DNA from: an uncultured Prevotellaceae bacterium
Lineage (GTDB): Bacteria > Bacteroidota > Bacteroidia > Bacteroidales > Bacteroidaceae
Length of the DNA stretch: 64,000 nucleotides
Assembly (NCBI GenBank): GCA_900316645.1
Contig: ONDP01000015.1
Span: 1 to 64,000 of the forward strand
Reading direction: 5' to 3'
The notes beneath the pieces were generated by a model that saw nothing but the letters and a program-made list of their open reading frames with translations, searched no databases and was not told the DNA's origin. A program made the translations under genes and the position numbers. Positions within the stretch are counted from its first letter, which is position 1; each line of letters opens with the position of its first letter. Below, in pieces: positions 41,112-49,704 of this stretch.

Positions 41112-44100
41112 ATGGAAGAAACAAGTAAAATACCCCAGGAATGGAACCAATTTTATCTTAAAGATGTCTCGTTTGTCAATTTGATGACGCGACGCATCTT
41201 TAATATCTTGATAGTTGCTAATCCCTATGATGCCTTCATGTTGGAGGATGACGGGCGTATCGACGAGAAACTTTTCGATGAGTATATGGAGTTGGGATTG
41301 CGTTACCCGCCGACGTTTACGCAGGTGAGTACCACCGAGGAGGCAGAAGAGGTGTTGAAGACTACCGACATTGACCTCGTCATCTGTATGCCAGGTAATG
41401 CCGATAACGATGCTTTTGCTGTGGCCCGTGATGTCAAGCAGTCGGCTCCCCACATTCCTTGCGTCGTGCTGACTCCCTTCTCGCATGGTATTACCAAGCG
41501 CATTGAGAACGAAGACATGTCTATCTTCGACTATGTGTTCTGCTGGTTGGGCAATACCAACCTCATCCTTTCCATTATCAAACTGATAGAGGACCGCATG
41601 AACATAGAGCATGATATCAAGGAGGCTGGTGTCCAGATGATACTGTTGGTAGAGGATAACATCCGTTTCTATTCTTCCGTACTGCCAAATCTCTACAACT
41701 ATATCATTGCCCAGTCGAAGAATTTTTCGACAGAGGCTTTGAATCCCCATGCTGCTGCCCAGCGCAAGCGTGGTCGCCCGAAGGTGGTATTGGCCACCAA
41801 CTATGAAGAGGCGATGTATTGGTATGACCGCTATTCTGATAACGTGCTGGGTGTCATCAGTGATACCCGTTTCCCCATCAAGACCAAGGCAGGTCGACTG
41901 TCGCATGTGGAAGAGGGCGATGCCGAAGCCGGTCTGAAACTGCTGCGTGAGATACGCCGTCGCGACGAGTATGTGCCTTTGATCTTGCAGAGCAGTGAGA
42001 TAGCCAATAAGGAGAAGGCTGAGGCTGAGGGCTTTGATTTTATCGACAAGAACTCCAAGAAGATGAATGTTGACCTACGTCACATCATTGAGGAGCACAT
42101 GGGTTTTGGCGACTTCATCTTCCGTGATCCGGTAACCAAGGAAGAGGTGGCGCGAGTCTCCACGCTGAAGGAGTTGCAGGATAATATCTTTAAGATTCCC
42201 CGTGACTCCATGCTCTATCATATCTCACGTAACCACATGAGCCGTTGGCTGTGTGCCCGAGCCATTTTCCCCGTTTCGGCATTCCTGAAAACGGTGACGT
42301 GGCATAAGTTACAGGATGTTGATGCCCACCGTCAGATTATCTTCGACGCCATTGTGCAGTACCGTCGGATGAAGAACATCGGTGTCGTAGCCGTGTTCGA
42401 CCGCCTGAAATTCGACCGCTATGCCCACTTTGCCCGTATTGGTGAAGGTTCGTTAGGCGGTAAGGGCCGTGGCCTTGCTTTTCTCGATAATATCATCAAG
42501 CGCCATCCCGAACTCAATCAATTTGAGAATGCCACAGTCTCTATTCCAAAGACGGTGGTACTCTGTACCGATTTCTTCGACGAGTTCATGGACAACAACA
42601 ATCTTTGGTCGATAGCCCTGAGCGATGCTGACGATGAGGTTATTCTGCAGCACTTCCTGCGGGCTCAGTTACCAGATTCACTGATAGCCGACTTCTTCAC
42701 TTTCTTCGATGCAGTGAAGTCGCCCATCGCCGTGCGTTCATCTTCCTTGTTGGAAGACAGCCACTACCAGCCCTTTGCCGGTATCTACAGCACCTATATG
42801 ATTCCATATTTGGAAGATAAATATGAGATGTTGCGCATGTTGGCCTGTGCCATTAAGGGTGTTTATGCCTCTGTTTATTATAAGGATTCAAAGGCCTACA
42901 TGACAGCCACCTCCAATGTCATTGACCAGGAGAAGATGGCTGTGATACTGCAAGAAGTGGTGGGTTGCCAGTATGGCGATCATTATTATCCCACTTTCTC
43001 GGGAGTCTTACGCTCGCTCAACTATTATCCCATTGGTGACGAAACAGCCGAAGAGGGCATTGCATCGCTTGCCTTGGGTTTGGGTAAATATATCGTTGAC
43101 GGAGGTCAGACACTCCGAGTGTCACCCTATCATCCCCACCAGGTACTCCAGACATCCGAGATGGATACGGCGCTGAAGGAGACACAGACCCGTTTCTATG
43201 CCTTGGACATGTCGCATGTGGGTGATGACTTCAAAGTTGATGACGGATTCAACATCAAGAGTCTTCGTGTAAAAGAGGCCGATAAGGATGGCTCACTGAA
43301 TGGTATCGCCTCCACCTACGACCCTTACGACCAAGTGATCCGTGACGGCATCTACGAGGGAGGGCGTAAGGTTATTTCCTTCTGTGGCGTGTTGCAACAA
43401 GGCATTTTCCCATTGCCGGAAATATTACAGATGTCTCAGAAGTATGGTTCTGAAGAAATGCGCCGCCCGGTGGAGATAGAGTTTGCTTGTAATCTTAGAA
43501 GTGAAAAGGGAAAAGTGAATAGTGAATTTGCTACCGCCGGAGATTTCTATCTGTTGCAGATTCGCCCAATTGTTGATTCCAAGCAGGTGTTGGATGAAGA
43601 CTTGGCGGCTATCCCCGACGAGCAGTGCCTGTTGCGTTCACAGAATTCCTTGGGACACGGCATCTCAGAAGATGTGGTTGATGTAGTCTATGTCAAGACA
43701 GACGACGACTTTACGGCAGCCAATAATCCCACTATTGCTAACGAGATAGAGCAGATTAACCGGAAATTCCTGGATGCCGACAAGAATTACGTATTGATAG
43801 GACCTGGCCGTTGGGGTAGCAGTGACTACTGGTTGGGCATTCCTGTGAAGTGGCCCCATATATCAGCAGCCCGAGTCATCGTAGAAAGTGGTTTGAAGAA
43901 CTATCATGTTGACCCCTCTCAGGGAACGCATTTCTTCCAGAACCTTACCTCTTTCGGAGTGGGTTATTTCACCGTCAACACCTATACTGGCGACGGCATT
44001 TTCCAGAAGGATATCCTCGACAGTATGCCTGCCGTTGAAGAAACGCAATATGTACGCCATGTCCGTTTCGAGCGTCCGTTGAAGATTATGATGGATGGTA

Positions 44101-44138
44101 AGAAGCAAAACGGAGTGGTCTTATTGCCAGAGGCCTAA
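41112..44138 (+). CDS. Two receiver-like domains fused to a PPDK/PEP-synthase N-terminal domain
   Basis: A 1008-residue cytoplasmic protein. Residues about 25-165 and 175-340 are receiver-like folds; the second has an acidic start (LLVEDN), a possible acceptor Asp in VISDTRFP and a conserved Lys (FIDKNSKK). From about 430 follows the PPDK/PpsA nucleotide-binding domain (GEGSLGGKGRGLAFL, SPIAVRSSSLLEDSHYQPFAGIYSTY, YYPTFSGVLRS), ending about 985 with a GPGRWGSSDYWLGIPVKW region. The swivelling phospho-His domain and PEP-binding barrel of real PEP synthase are absent, so automatic naming as PEP synthase would mislead. A heptad array adds RSEKGKVNSEFATA before LLQIRPIVDS. A signalling role is inferred. 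Confidence 0.85.
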   Translation: MEETSKIPQEWNQFYLKDVSFVNLMTRRIFNILIVANPYDAFMLEDDGRIDEKLFDEYMELGLRYPPTFTQVSTTEEAEEVLKTTDIDLVICMPGNADNDAFAVARDVKQSAPHIPCVVLTPFSHGITKRIENEDMSIFDYVFCWLGNTNLILSIIKLIEDRMNIEHDIKEAGVQMILLVEDNIRFYSSVLPNLYNYIIAQSKNFSTEALNPHAAAQRKRGRPKVVLATNYEEAMYWYDRYSDNVLGVISDTRFPIKTKAGRLSHVEEGDAEAGLKLLREIRRRDEYVPLILQSSEIANKEKAEAEGFDFIDKNSKKMNVDLRHIIEEHMGFGDFIFRDPVTKEEVARVSTLKELQDNIFKIPRDSMLYHISRNHMSRWLCARAIFPVSAFLKTVTWHKLQDVDAHRQIIFDAIVQYRRMKNIGVVAVFDRLKFDRYAHFARIGEGSLGGKGRGLAFLDNIIKRHPELNQFENATVSIPKTVVLCTDFFDEFMDNNNLWSIALSDADDEVILQHFLRAQLPDSLIADFFTFFDAVKSPIAVRSSSLLEDSHYQPFAGIYSTYMIPYLEDKYEMLRMLACAIKGVYASVYYKDSKAYMTATSNVIDQEKMAVILQEVVGCQYGDHYYPTFSGVLRSLNYYPIGDETAEEGIASLALGLGKYIVDGGQTLRVSPYHPHQVLQTSEMDTALKETQTRFYALDMSHVGDDFKVDDGFNIKSLRVKEADKDGSLNGIASTYDPYDQVIRDGIYEGGRKVISFCGVLQQGIFPLPEILQMSQKYGSEEMRRPVEIEFACNLRSEKGKVNSEFATAGDFYLLQIRPIVDSKQVLDEDLAAIPDEQCLLRSQNSLGHGISEDVVDVVYVKTDDDFTAANNPTIANEIEQINRKFLDADKNYVLIGPGRWGSSDYWLGIPVKWPHISAARVIVESGLKNYHVDPSQGTHFFQNLTSFGVGYFTVNTYTGDGIFQKDILDSMPAVEETQYVRHVRFERPLKIMMDGKKQNGVVLLPEA
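43500..43527 (+). repeat. Four-heptad array inserted in the PPDK_N gene
   Basis: Units AGTGAAA, AGGGAAA, AGTGAAT, AGTGAAT followed by TTGCTACCGCC. The array and flank match the copy in the giant MBG gene (20428-20455, opposite strand) and are read in the same frame (KVNSE-FATA). The surrounding protein is otherwise conserved-looking, so this appears to be an in-frame insertion. Confidence 0.85.
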
Positions 44139-44157
44139 ATATAGTCGGGGCTTCCCA

Positions 44158-45147
44158 TTACTGACCTCCGAGCCGTGAGAAGTATTCAATGATGTCGTCC
44201 CACGTCTTGAACGTGTCGGAACCGAAGTCCAGGACGGTGCAAAGAGTACCTTCCAAATTCTCCTGTTCCGGAGCGGCGATGAGATAATCACCGTAAAGGA
44301 GTTCTCGGCGGTGGGTAAAGATGATATGCTGATAGGTGGGAACATCGAAATATTCCGTGAGCCACGATTCCGTCGTGGTGTAATCCAATGCAGGAGCAAC
44401 GAAGAACACTTGGTAATGCTCTATGAGTTGGCGCACAGCTTTCTGAACTGATGATGCCGGTTTTCGATAGCTGTCCATCATTGTTTCTACACCTATATAT
44501 ATAATAGGGCGCTCCCGTTTCTCTTGTCTGTCGTCTATCCAGCGGATGACAGGTACTACCGAATGCATATAGCTCTTGTCGTCCATGCGGTGCTCCCCAT
44601 GAAAGTGAGTCGCATTGGGATAGACGGCATGAAACATATCAAAGGTATCCACCAAATCGTCCTTGTCGCCAAAGAGTCCATAGACACGCCGCTTGTCCTC
44701 TGGGGTAACTCCTGCGAAACGCTGTTCGGAAATCTCTTTGTAAGCTTTGACGAGTGCCTTGTCAACATAGAATTCCTGGATGCCATCCAGTCGGGGATTC
44801 TGAAACTGTTGTGTTCCAGTCATACCATGTGCCTTCATCGTTTCAGCTATCTCCAGGGCAGGGTTGATGCAGATGCGGTCGAAACCACGCAATTGTTCTG
44901 TGTACATGCCACCCATCGAGGTGCCGATAATCAGGTCGGGCTTCTCCTCCTGGCAAATAGTGTGAAGCAGCGCAATGGCCTCGTTGGGGTCAACAGGCAG
45001 GTCGGGAGCCAACACGCGGGCATTGGGCATCACCGTGCGCAATCTCGTCACAGTACCAGATTGTCCACTACTGCCAAAGCCGTGGACATAAAGTACAGTC
45101 TTGCCCTCCATCAGCTCCGGAAACTGTTTGATATACGGATTTTCCAT
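44158..45147 (-). CDS. YqiA-type alpha/beta hydrolase fused to a HAD-like domain
   Basis: A 329-residue protein with two parts. Residues 1 to about 205 are a UPF0227/YqiA-like esterase fold: KTVLYVHGFGSSGQSGT, nucleophile elbow GTSMGG (Ser about 95), a GDKDDLVD acid segment, and a late His before the end of the domain (GEHRMDDKSYMH). Residues about 215-329 resemble a 5'-nucleotidase (NT5C)-like HAD domain (IIYIGVETMMDSY, IIFTHRRELLYGDYLI, a late TWDDIIEYF), but the catalytic DxDxT motif reads IGVETM, so it is probably inactive or regulatory. It is convergent with the PPDK_N gene and divergent from the dCache pair. The fusion reading rests on motif recognition only. Confidence 0.8.
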   Translation of the reverse strand: MENPYIKQFPELMEGKTVLYVHGFGSSGQSGTVTRLRTVMPNARVLAPDLPVDPNEAIALLHTICQEEKPDLIIGTSMGGMYTEQLRGFDRICINPALEIAETMKAHGMTGTQQFQNPRLDGIQEFYVDKALVKAYKEISEQRFAGVTPEDKRRVYGLFGDKDDLVDTFDMFHAVYPNATHFHGEHRMDDKSYMHSVVPVIRWIDDRQEKRERPIIYIGVETMMDSYRKPASSVQKAVRQLIEHYQVFFVAPALDYTTTESWLTEYFDVPTYQHIIFTHRRELLYGDYLIAAPEQENLEGTLCTVLDFGSDTFKTWDDIIEYFSRLGGQ

Positions 45148-45169
45148 GTGTTTGTAGAATTATTATGCG

Positions 45170-45177
45170 CAAAGATA
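45170..45177 (-). promoter_or_regulatory. -7 box of the esterase fusion gene
   Basis: TATCTTTG on the minus strand, 22 nt upstream of the ATG at 45147. No clear -33 box. Confidence 0.55.
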
Positions 45178-45220
45178 ATAAAAAAATCCCTTTTGAGTGT
45201 TATTTATACAAAAAATTATC

Positions 45221-45228
45221 TATATTTG
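45221..45228 (+). promoter_or_regulatory. -7 box of the dCache gene pair
   Basis: TATATTTG lies 7 nt before the ATG at 45236, implying an almost leaderless transcript and ruling out the upstream GTG at 45197 as start. Confidence 0.6.
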
Positions 45229-45235
45229 CATCCGA

Positions 45236-46741
45236 ATGTTACTAATTGACCGCATAATCAACCGAAAGCTATCCGTACAGATAAGTGCTAAGGTAGTACT
45301 TGCGATAGCGTTGCTACTAACCATAGCCCTCTTTGTCATGCTTACTTTTTCGCGTGAGGCAGTGACGAAGGAAGCCCACCATAATGCAGAACACACCCTT
45401 GAATATACGGCTAGGCAGATTGATAATGTGCTGTTGGATGTAGAACAGGCATCGGGCAATATCTACTGGGACTTGCTGACGCATCTTGATAATCCCGACA
45501 GGATGACGAAATACTGCGAGGAACTTGTTCATGCCTGTCCGTTTATTGCCGGCAGTGCGATTGCTTTCGAACCGGATTACTATAAGGAGAAAGGTCAGCT
45601 CTTCATGACTTACGTCCATCGCTCCTATGACGACAGTCTGGGCAACGAGGATTCCCCGCTTATCCATCGGACTGCGTTTGGCACGAAGCCCTATACTGAG
45701 CAGTCTTGGTATCGCCAACCTATCGATTCCGGCCGTCCCGTCTGGATTGACCCGTTGAAGAACGAAGATGCAGAAGGTGTAGCTATCACTTCGTTCTGTA
45801 TGCCTATCTATGGTAAGGAAGGTCGTCGGGTAGGCGTATTAGCCGTAGATGTTACCCTCAGCCTGCTATCTAAGATAGTCTTGGCAGCCAAGACCTCGCC
45901 TAATTCCTATGCGGTATTGCTGGGCAGCGACGGTTCTTATATCGTTCATCCAGAAAAGCAGAAGATTGACCATCAGTCAGTTTACAATGTGGCAGATGCA
46001 GACCCAGCTCTTCGTGAAGCTGTTGAGGCTGTCATGTCTGGCGAAACGGGTTTTAAGGCTTTCCGTATCCACGGTGTCGACAGTTATGTGTTCTACAAAC
46101 CCTTCGTTCGTTCCGTTGTTCCAGGTCGCTCCTTGGATGATGCCGGTTGGCACATAGGCCTTGTCTATCCAAAGAGAGAAATTTACGGTGACTTTTACAT
46201 GGTGATAGGTATTATAGTTCTGATAGGTGTTATCGGACTCATCATCTTGTTCATAGGCTGTCGGATGGTCACCCATCGCCAGTTATTGCCCTTGCGCATG
46301 TTGTCCGATTCGGCTCAGCGTATTTCAGAAGGCAATTATAATGATGTCATTCCCGATACGCGTCAGCAGGACGAGGTTGGTACGTTGCAGAACCATTTCC
46401 AGCAGATGCAGCAGGCGCTCTCCGTCCATGTGGGCGAACTGGAACGCCTGACAAATCGCCTCCGTAAGCAGGGCGATGTGCTCAGTAAGTCGTACGACCG
46501 TATAAAGGAGGCCGATCGTGTAAAGACGGCTTTCCTGCATCATATGACCGACCAGATGATTCCTCCTGTCAGTAAGATAGAAAGCGATGTAGAGTCTTTG
46601 GAGGCTCACGTTACCGACCAGCAGGAGGAAGGAATAGCATCGTTGGTTCAGGAGATAGACGAGCAGGGAAAGGTCGTCACGGGATTGTTGAACCATCTGT
46701 TGGATGTTTCACAGGCAAAAGAGAAGGAGGACGACGTATGA
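45236..46741 (+). CDS. dCache/HAMP membrane sensor lacking an ATPase domain
   Basis: A 501-residue membrane protein. Order: TM helix (about 18-40), extracytoplasmic dCache_1 sensor domain (about 45-320, with PYTEQSWYRQPIDSGRPVWIDP and VGVLAVDVTLSLLSKIV), TM helix (about 332-357), HAMP (QLLPLRMLSDSAQRISEGNY), coiled coil, then a stretch resembling a HisKA dimerisation helix (KTAFLHHMTDQMIPPVSKIES). It stops after that helix with no HATPase domain. I chose the ATG at 45236 because the promoter lies just before it. Its stop overlaps the next gene's ATG (ATGA at 46738-46741), so it is translationally coupled to a full dCache kinase and may partner with it (inferred). Confidence 0.88.
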   Translation: MLLIDRIINRKLSVQISAKVVLAIALLLTIALFVMLTFSREAVTKEAHHNAEHTLEYTARQIDNVLLDVEQASGNIYWDLLTHLDNPDRMTKYCEELVHACPFIAGSAIAFEPDYYKEKGQLFMTYVHRSYDDSLGNEDSPLIHRTAFGTKPYTEQSWYRQPIDSGRPVWIDPLKNEDAEGVAITSFCMPIYGKEGRRVGVLAVDVTLSLLSKIVLAAKTSPNSYAVLLGSDGSYIVHPEKQKIDHQSVYNVADADPALREAVEAVMSGETGFKAFRIHGVDSYVFYKPFVRSVVPGRSLDDAGWHIGLVYPKREIYGDFYMVIGIIVLIGVIGLIILFIGCRMVTHRQLLPLRMLSDSAQRISEGNYNDVIPDTRQQDEVGTLQNHFQQMQQALSVHVGELERLTNRLRKQGDVLSKSYDRIKEADRVKTAFLHHMTDQMIPPVSKIESDVESLEAHVTDQQEEGIASLVQEIDEQGKVVTGLLNHLLDVSQAKEKEDDV

Positions 46742-48645
46742 AGAATATTGTCAGATATTTCCACCAGTCGCTCTCGCTGAAACTCAGTATCGGCGTTCTG
46801 CTGATGACCGCCCTCATCTTCTTTGCCACCTTGGGCATTGTCTTCGTGGAGTCTCGTCGCAACATCCGCCAGGAGTCCATCGAACATGCTGCCAGTGTGC
46901 TGAACAATGTTGCGCAGAATATCAGTCGCTATCTCAATACCGTCGAGACAGCCACAAATGCTAATGCATGGATGGCAATTGAGACGTTCCGTCCTGACTC
47001 ACTGATTAATCTCACGCGTCGCATACTATTGCTCAACGGCAATGTTGATGGCTGTTCCATTACAGCAGCTCCAGGAAGGTTTGGCGAGAATGACAATTTC
47101 TCTGCCTACACCGTGCGTAAAGCCGATACGATAGTCTCTGTCCGTGAGGAACAGTATGACTATTACGAGAAGGAATGGTACAGGGCTCCCGTCAAAAAGG
47201 GCAAGGCCTGCTGGGTTGATCCCTTCGACGATAATAACCCGGGAAACCTCTCCGCAGTTGATTTAATCGCCTCTTATTGCAAGCCCCTTTATAATATCCA
47301 TGATGAATTGCTTGGGGTTATTTCTACGGATATCCTTTTCTCTAAATTGGAGAAGGTCATGATGGAAGATAAGCCTTACCCCAATTCCTATTTCATCATG
47401 TTAGGCTCGCAAGGACATTTCTTTGTGCATCCTGACTCCACCCGACTGGTCAATCAGACTATTTTCAATACCACCGATGCACAGCAACATCAGGACATTG
47501 TCACCTTGGGTTATGAGATGATTAGTGGAAAGCAGGGTTGTATGCGTGTTGATGTGGATGGTAAGTCCTGTCTCGTCAGCTATCGTTCCGTACCTAATAC
47601 CCCATGGAGCGTAGCACTGGTTTGTCCGGAGAAAGACATCTTCAAGAGCTACCATCGTCTTACCAATGTCATCATCCTGCTCGTCTTGCTCAGTCTGATT
47701 CCCATCTTCCTGTTCTGCCATCGTATTGTGAATCGGGCCATCCGTCCTCTCAACCGTCTGCTCGACCAGACGCAGCGCATAGCAGCAGGCGACTATAGTG
47801 TGGTGATTCCTCGCACCAAGCGTTTTGATGTTGTAGGGCGAATGCAAAACAGTTTCGCTATGATGCAGGAGTCCATTAATCGCCATGTGTCCGACATCCA
47901 GTTGATTAACAAAGGTTGGGTACAGCGCAACGAGGAACTCCATCGTGCACGTCAGTTGATAGAGGAGTCAGACCGTCAGAAGACCATCTTCATCCAGAAT
48001 GTCACCCACCAGATTCGCACCCCGTTGAATATCATCTTGGGTTTTGCACAGATTATGCGCGACAGTGTGGGTTCGTTGCCACTCGAAGAGGTAAAGGGCT
48101 TTATCGGCATGATGAAGCATAATGCCCTGTCTCTCAATCGTATGGTACTGATGCTCTATGACAGTTCAGAATCAGGTGCCACCGAGGAGCTCAACAATAT
48201 GCATTTCGAACCTGTTTCATGCAACGAGTTAATCCGTTCCGCCATTGATGCTACGCATTATCGCTTCCCTGATCTTAAAATCAGCCTTGAGACGGTGATT
48301 CCTGATAGTGTCTGCATCAAGAGCGATAATGAGTATCTGATGCGTAGCCTGCGCGAACTGCTCTATAACTCCGCCAAATATTCTGACGGAAAGCATATCT
48401 CCGTACAAGTGTCAGCCAATGACACCATGGTGCGTTTCGTCTTTACCGATACCGGCCGGGGTATCTCCGATGATTATTTCGACAAGGTGTTCATTCCCTT
48501 TAGCAAAGTCGACGACCTCTCCGAGGGACTCGGTTTGGGATTGCCTTTGGCAAAGCGTCATATCGACAATCTGGGTGGCAAACTTATTCTCGACAGGGAC
48601 TATCGTGAGGGTTGTCGCTTCATAGTTGAGTTGCCTATATCATAA
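46738..48645 (+). CDS. dCache/HAMP sensor histidine kinase
   Basis: A 635-residue membrane kinase paralogous to its upstream neighbour. Order: TM helix (about 16-38), dCache_1 sensor (about 45-315, with KEWYRAPVKKGKACWVDPFDD and LGVISTDILFSKLEKVM), TM helix (about 320-345), HAMP, HisKA with the H-box NVTHQIRTPLNIILGFAQ, and HATPase_c (NSAKYSDG, TDTGRGIS, GLGLGLPLAKRHIDNLGG). There is no receiver domain, and no response regulator is adjacent unless the receiver/PPDK_N protein nearby serves, which is speculative. dCache domains usually sense small organic ligands; the ligand is unknown. Confidence 0.94.
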   Translation: MKNIVRYFHQSLSLKLSIGVLLMTALIFFATLGIVFVESRRNIRQESIEHAASVLNNVAQNISRYLNTVETATNANAWMAIETFRPDSLINLTRRILLLNGNVDGCSITAAPGRFGENDNFSAYTVRKADTIVSVREEQYDYYEKEWYRAPVKKGKACWVDPFDDNNPGNLSAVDLIASYCKPLYNIHDELLGVISTDILFSKLEKVMMEDKPYPNSYFIMLGSQGHFFVHPDSTRLVNQTIFNTTDAQQHQDIVTLGYEMISGKQGCMRVDVDGKSCLVSYRSVPNTPWSVALVCPEKDIFKSYHRLTNVIILLVLLSLIPIFLFCHRIVNRAIRPLNRLLDQTQRIAAGDYSVVIPRTKRFDVVGRMQNSFAMMQESINRHVSDIQLINKGWVQRNEELHRARQLIEESDRQKTIFIQNVTHQIRTPLNIILGFAQIMRDSVGSLPLEEVKGFIGMMKHNALSLNRMVLMLYDSSESGATEELNNMHFEPVSCNELIRSAIDATHYRFPDLKISLETVIPDSVCIKSDNEYLMRSLRELLYNSAKYSDGKHISVQVSANDTMVRFVFTDTGRGISDDYFDKVFIPFSKVDDLSEGLGLGLPLAKRHIDNLGGKLILDRDYREGCRFIVELPIS

Positions 48646-48658
48646 TTTTCCGATTTTT

Positions 48659-48690
48659 CTTGCATAATTGAAAGATTATTACTATTTTTG
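48659..48690 (+). promoter_or_regulatory. Promoter of the aquaporin gene
   Basis: CTTG (48659-48662), 20-nt spacer, TATTTTTG (48683-48690): a good Bacteroidetes -33/-7 pair, with a leader of about 40 nt. Confidence 0.72.
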
Positions 48691-48735
48691 CCGTCAATAA
48701 ATCAATGTTATTAATCACTTAAACTAAAAAACATT

Positions 48736-49416
48736 ATGAAAAAGTATTTAGCAGAAATGGTAGGCACATTTGTGCTGACATTCTTAGGATGCGGTGCTGC
48801 CGTCAGTCTGAATTGTGGTGTTGACACTGCATCAGTCGTTGGTACAGCCATTGCTTTTGGTCTTTCTGTAGTAGCTATGGCATACGCTATCGGTGGCATT
48901 TCCGGTTGCCACATCAATCCCGCCATCACACTTGGTGTGTTCCTCAGCGGACGCATGAATTCCAAGGACTGTGGTATGTATATGCTTTTCCAGGTCATCG
49001 GTGCTATCATTGCAGCAGCACTGTTGGCATTCCTTGTTTCCACCGACCCTGGTCTGGCTCGCGGCACAGCAACTGGTGCCAATGCCTGTGCTTCTGAGAA
49101 TGTGATGAACGGCCTGTTGGCTGAGATAGTGCTCACCTTTATCTTCGTACTCGTTGTATTGGGTTCTACTTCCAAGACCAACGGTGCCACCAACAACTTT
49201 GCCGGTCTCGCTATCGGTCTTGCCCTCATCCTGATTCACCTCGTAGGTATCAACTACACCGGAACATCCGTTAACCCAGCCCGTTCCATCGGTCCTGCTC
49301 TCTTCGAGGGTGGTAAGGCTCTTTCTCAGCTATGGGTATTCATCGTTGGTCCGTTCGTAGGCGGTGCCCTTGCAGCATTGGTTTGGAAGGTCATCGAACC
49401 AGAAGAGAAGAAATAA
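48736..49416 (+). CDS. aqpZ: Aquaporin Z-type water channel
   Basis: A 226-residue MIP-family channel with six hydrophobic spans and both half-helix signatures: SGCHINPAITLGVFLSGR (first NPA) and GTSVNPARSIGPALF (second NPA with the selectivity-filter Arg). The His in place before the second half and the short loops favour the water-selective AqpZ type over glycerol facilitators. It has its own promoter and terminator, so it is monocistronic. Confidence 0.95.
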   Translation: MKKYLAEMVGTFVLTFLGCGAAVSLNCGVDTASVVGTAIAFGLSVVAMAYAIGGISGCHINPAITLGVFLSGRMNSKDCGMYMLFQVIGAIIAAALLAFLVSTDPGLARGTATGANACASENVMNGLLAEIVLTFIFVLVVLGSTSKTNGATNNFAGLAIGLALILIHLVGINYTGTSVNPARSIGPALFEGGKALSQLWVFIVGPFVGGALAALVWKVIEPEEKK

Positions 49417-49437
49417 CATTAACGATATTTTAACCAG

Positions 49438-49482
49438 ATTATCCCGATAAGCGCCTTGTTTATCGGGATAATTGTGTGTTTT
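49438..49482 (+). terminator. Rho-independent terminator of aqpZ
   Basis: ATTATCCCGATAA (49438-49450) pairs perfectly with TTATCGGGATAAT (49460-49472), 13 bp with a 9-nt loop, followed by TGTGTGTTTT. The next ~165 nt up to the fba promoter hold only an imperfect 11-bp hairpin (49557-49598) and the heptad array. Confidence 0.9.
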
Positions 49483-49611
49483 ACACCTCTATATGGGCAA
49501 GGTGAAGTAAGCAGTATCGGCAAAAATTGACAATTGTAGTTTACATTTTGGCATTAGTTACCCGTTTGATTTGTTAATCAATGAAAAAAACGGGCAACTT
49601 GGAATAAAAAC

Positions 49612-49639
49612 TCTAAACGCCAAACTATAAACTCTAAAC
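49612..49639 (-). repeat. Four-heptad array just upstream of the fba promoter
   Basis: On the minus strand four 7-nt units (GTTTAGA, GTTTATA, GTTTGGC, GTTTAGA). It ends 7 nt before the fba -7 box and so occupies the -33 region on the opposite strand. Confidence 0.87.
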
Positions 49640-49646
49640 TTTTTAG

Positions 49647-49654
49647 TATCTTTG
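49647..49654 (+). promoter_or_regulatory. -7 box of the aldolase gene
   Basis: TATCTTTG, about 50 nt before the ATG at 49705. The place of the -33 box is taken by the heptad array, with no TTTG. Confidence 0.6.
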
Positions 49655-49704
49655 CGCTCAGATTTGAAATTCAAACTAATTATTATTTTTAAGTTAATAA
49701 AATT

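Noticed and set aside
41112-44138. Naming the gene ppsA (PEP synthase)
   Set aside because: The phospho-His and PEP-binding domains are absent, and the N-terminal half is receiver-like.
49557-49598. Terminator call for GTTACCCGTTT / AAACGGGCAAC upstream of fba
   Set aside because: The stem has a mismatch and a 20-nt loop, and no gene ends there on either strand after aqpZ's own terminator. It was left as a minor hairpin.
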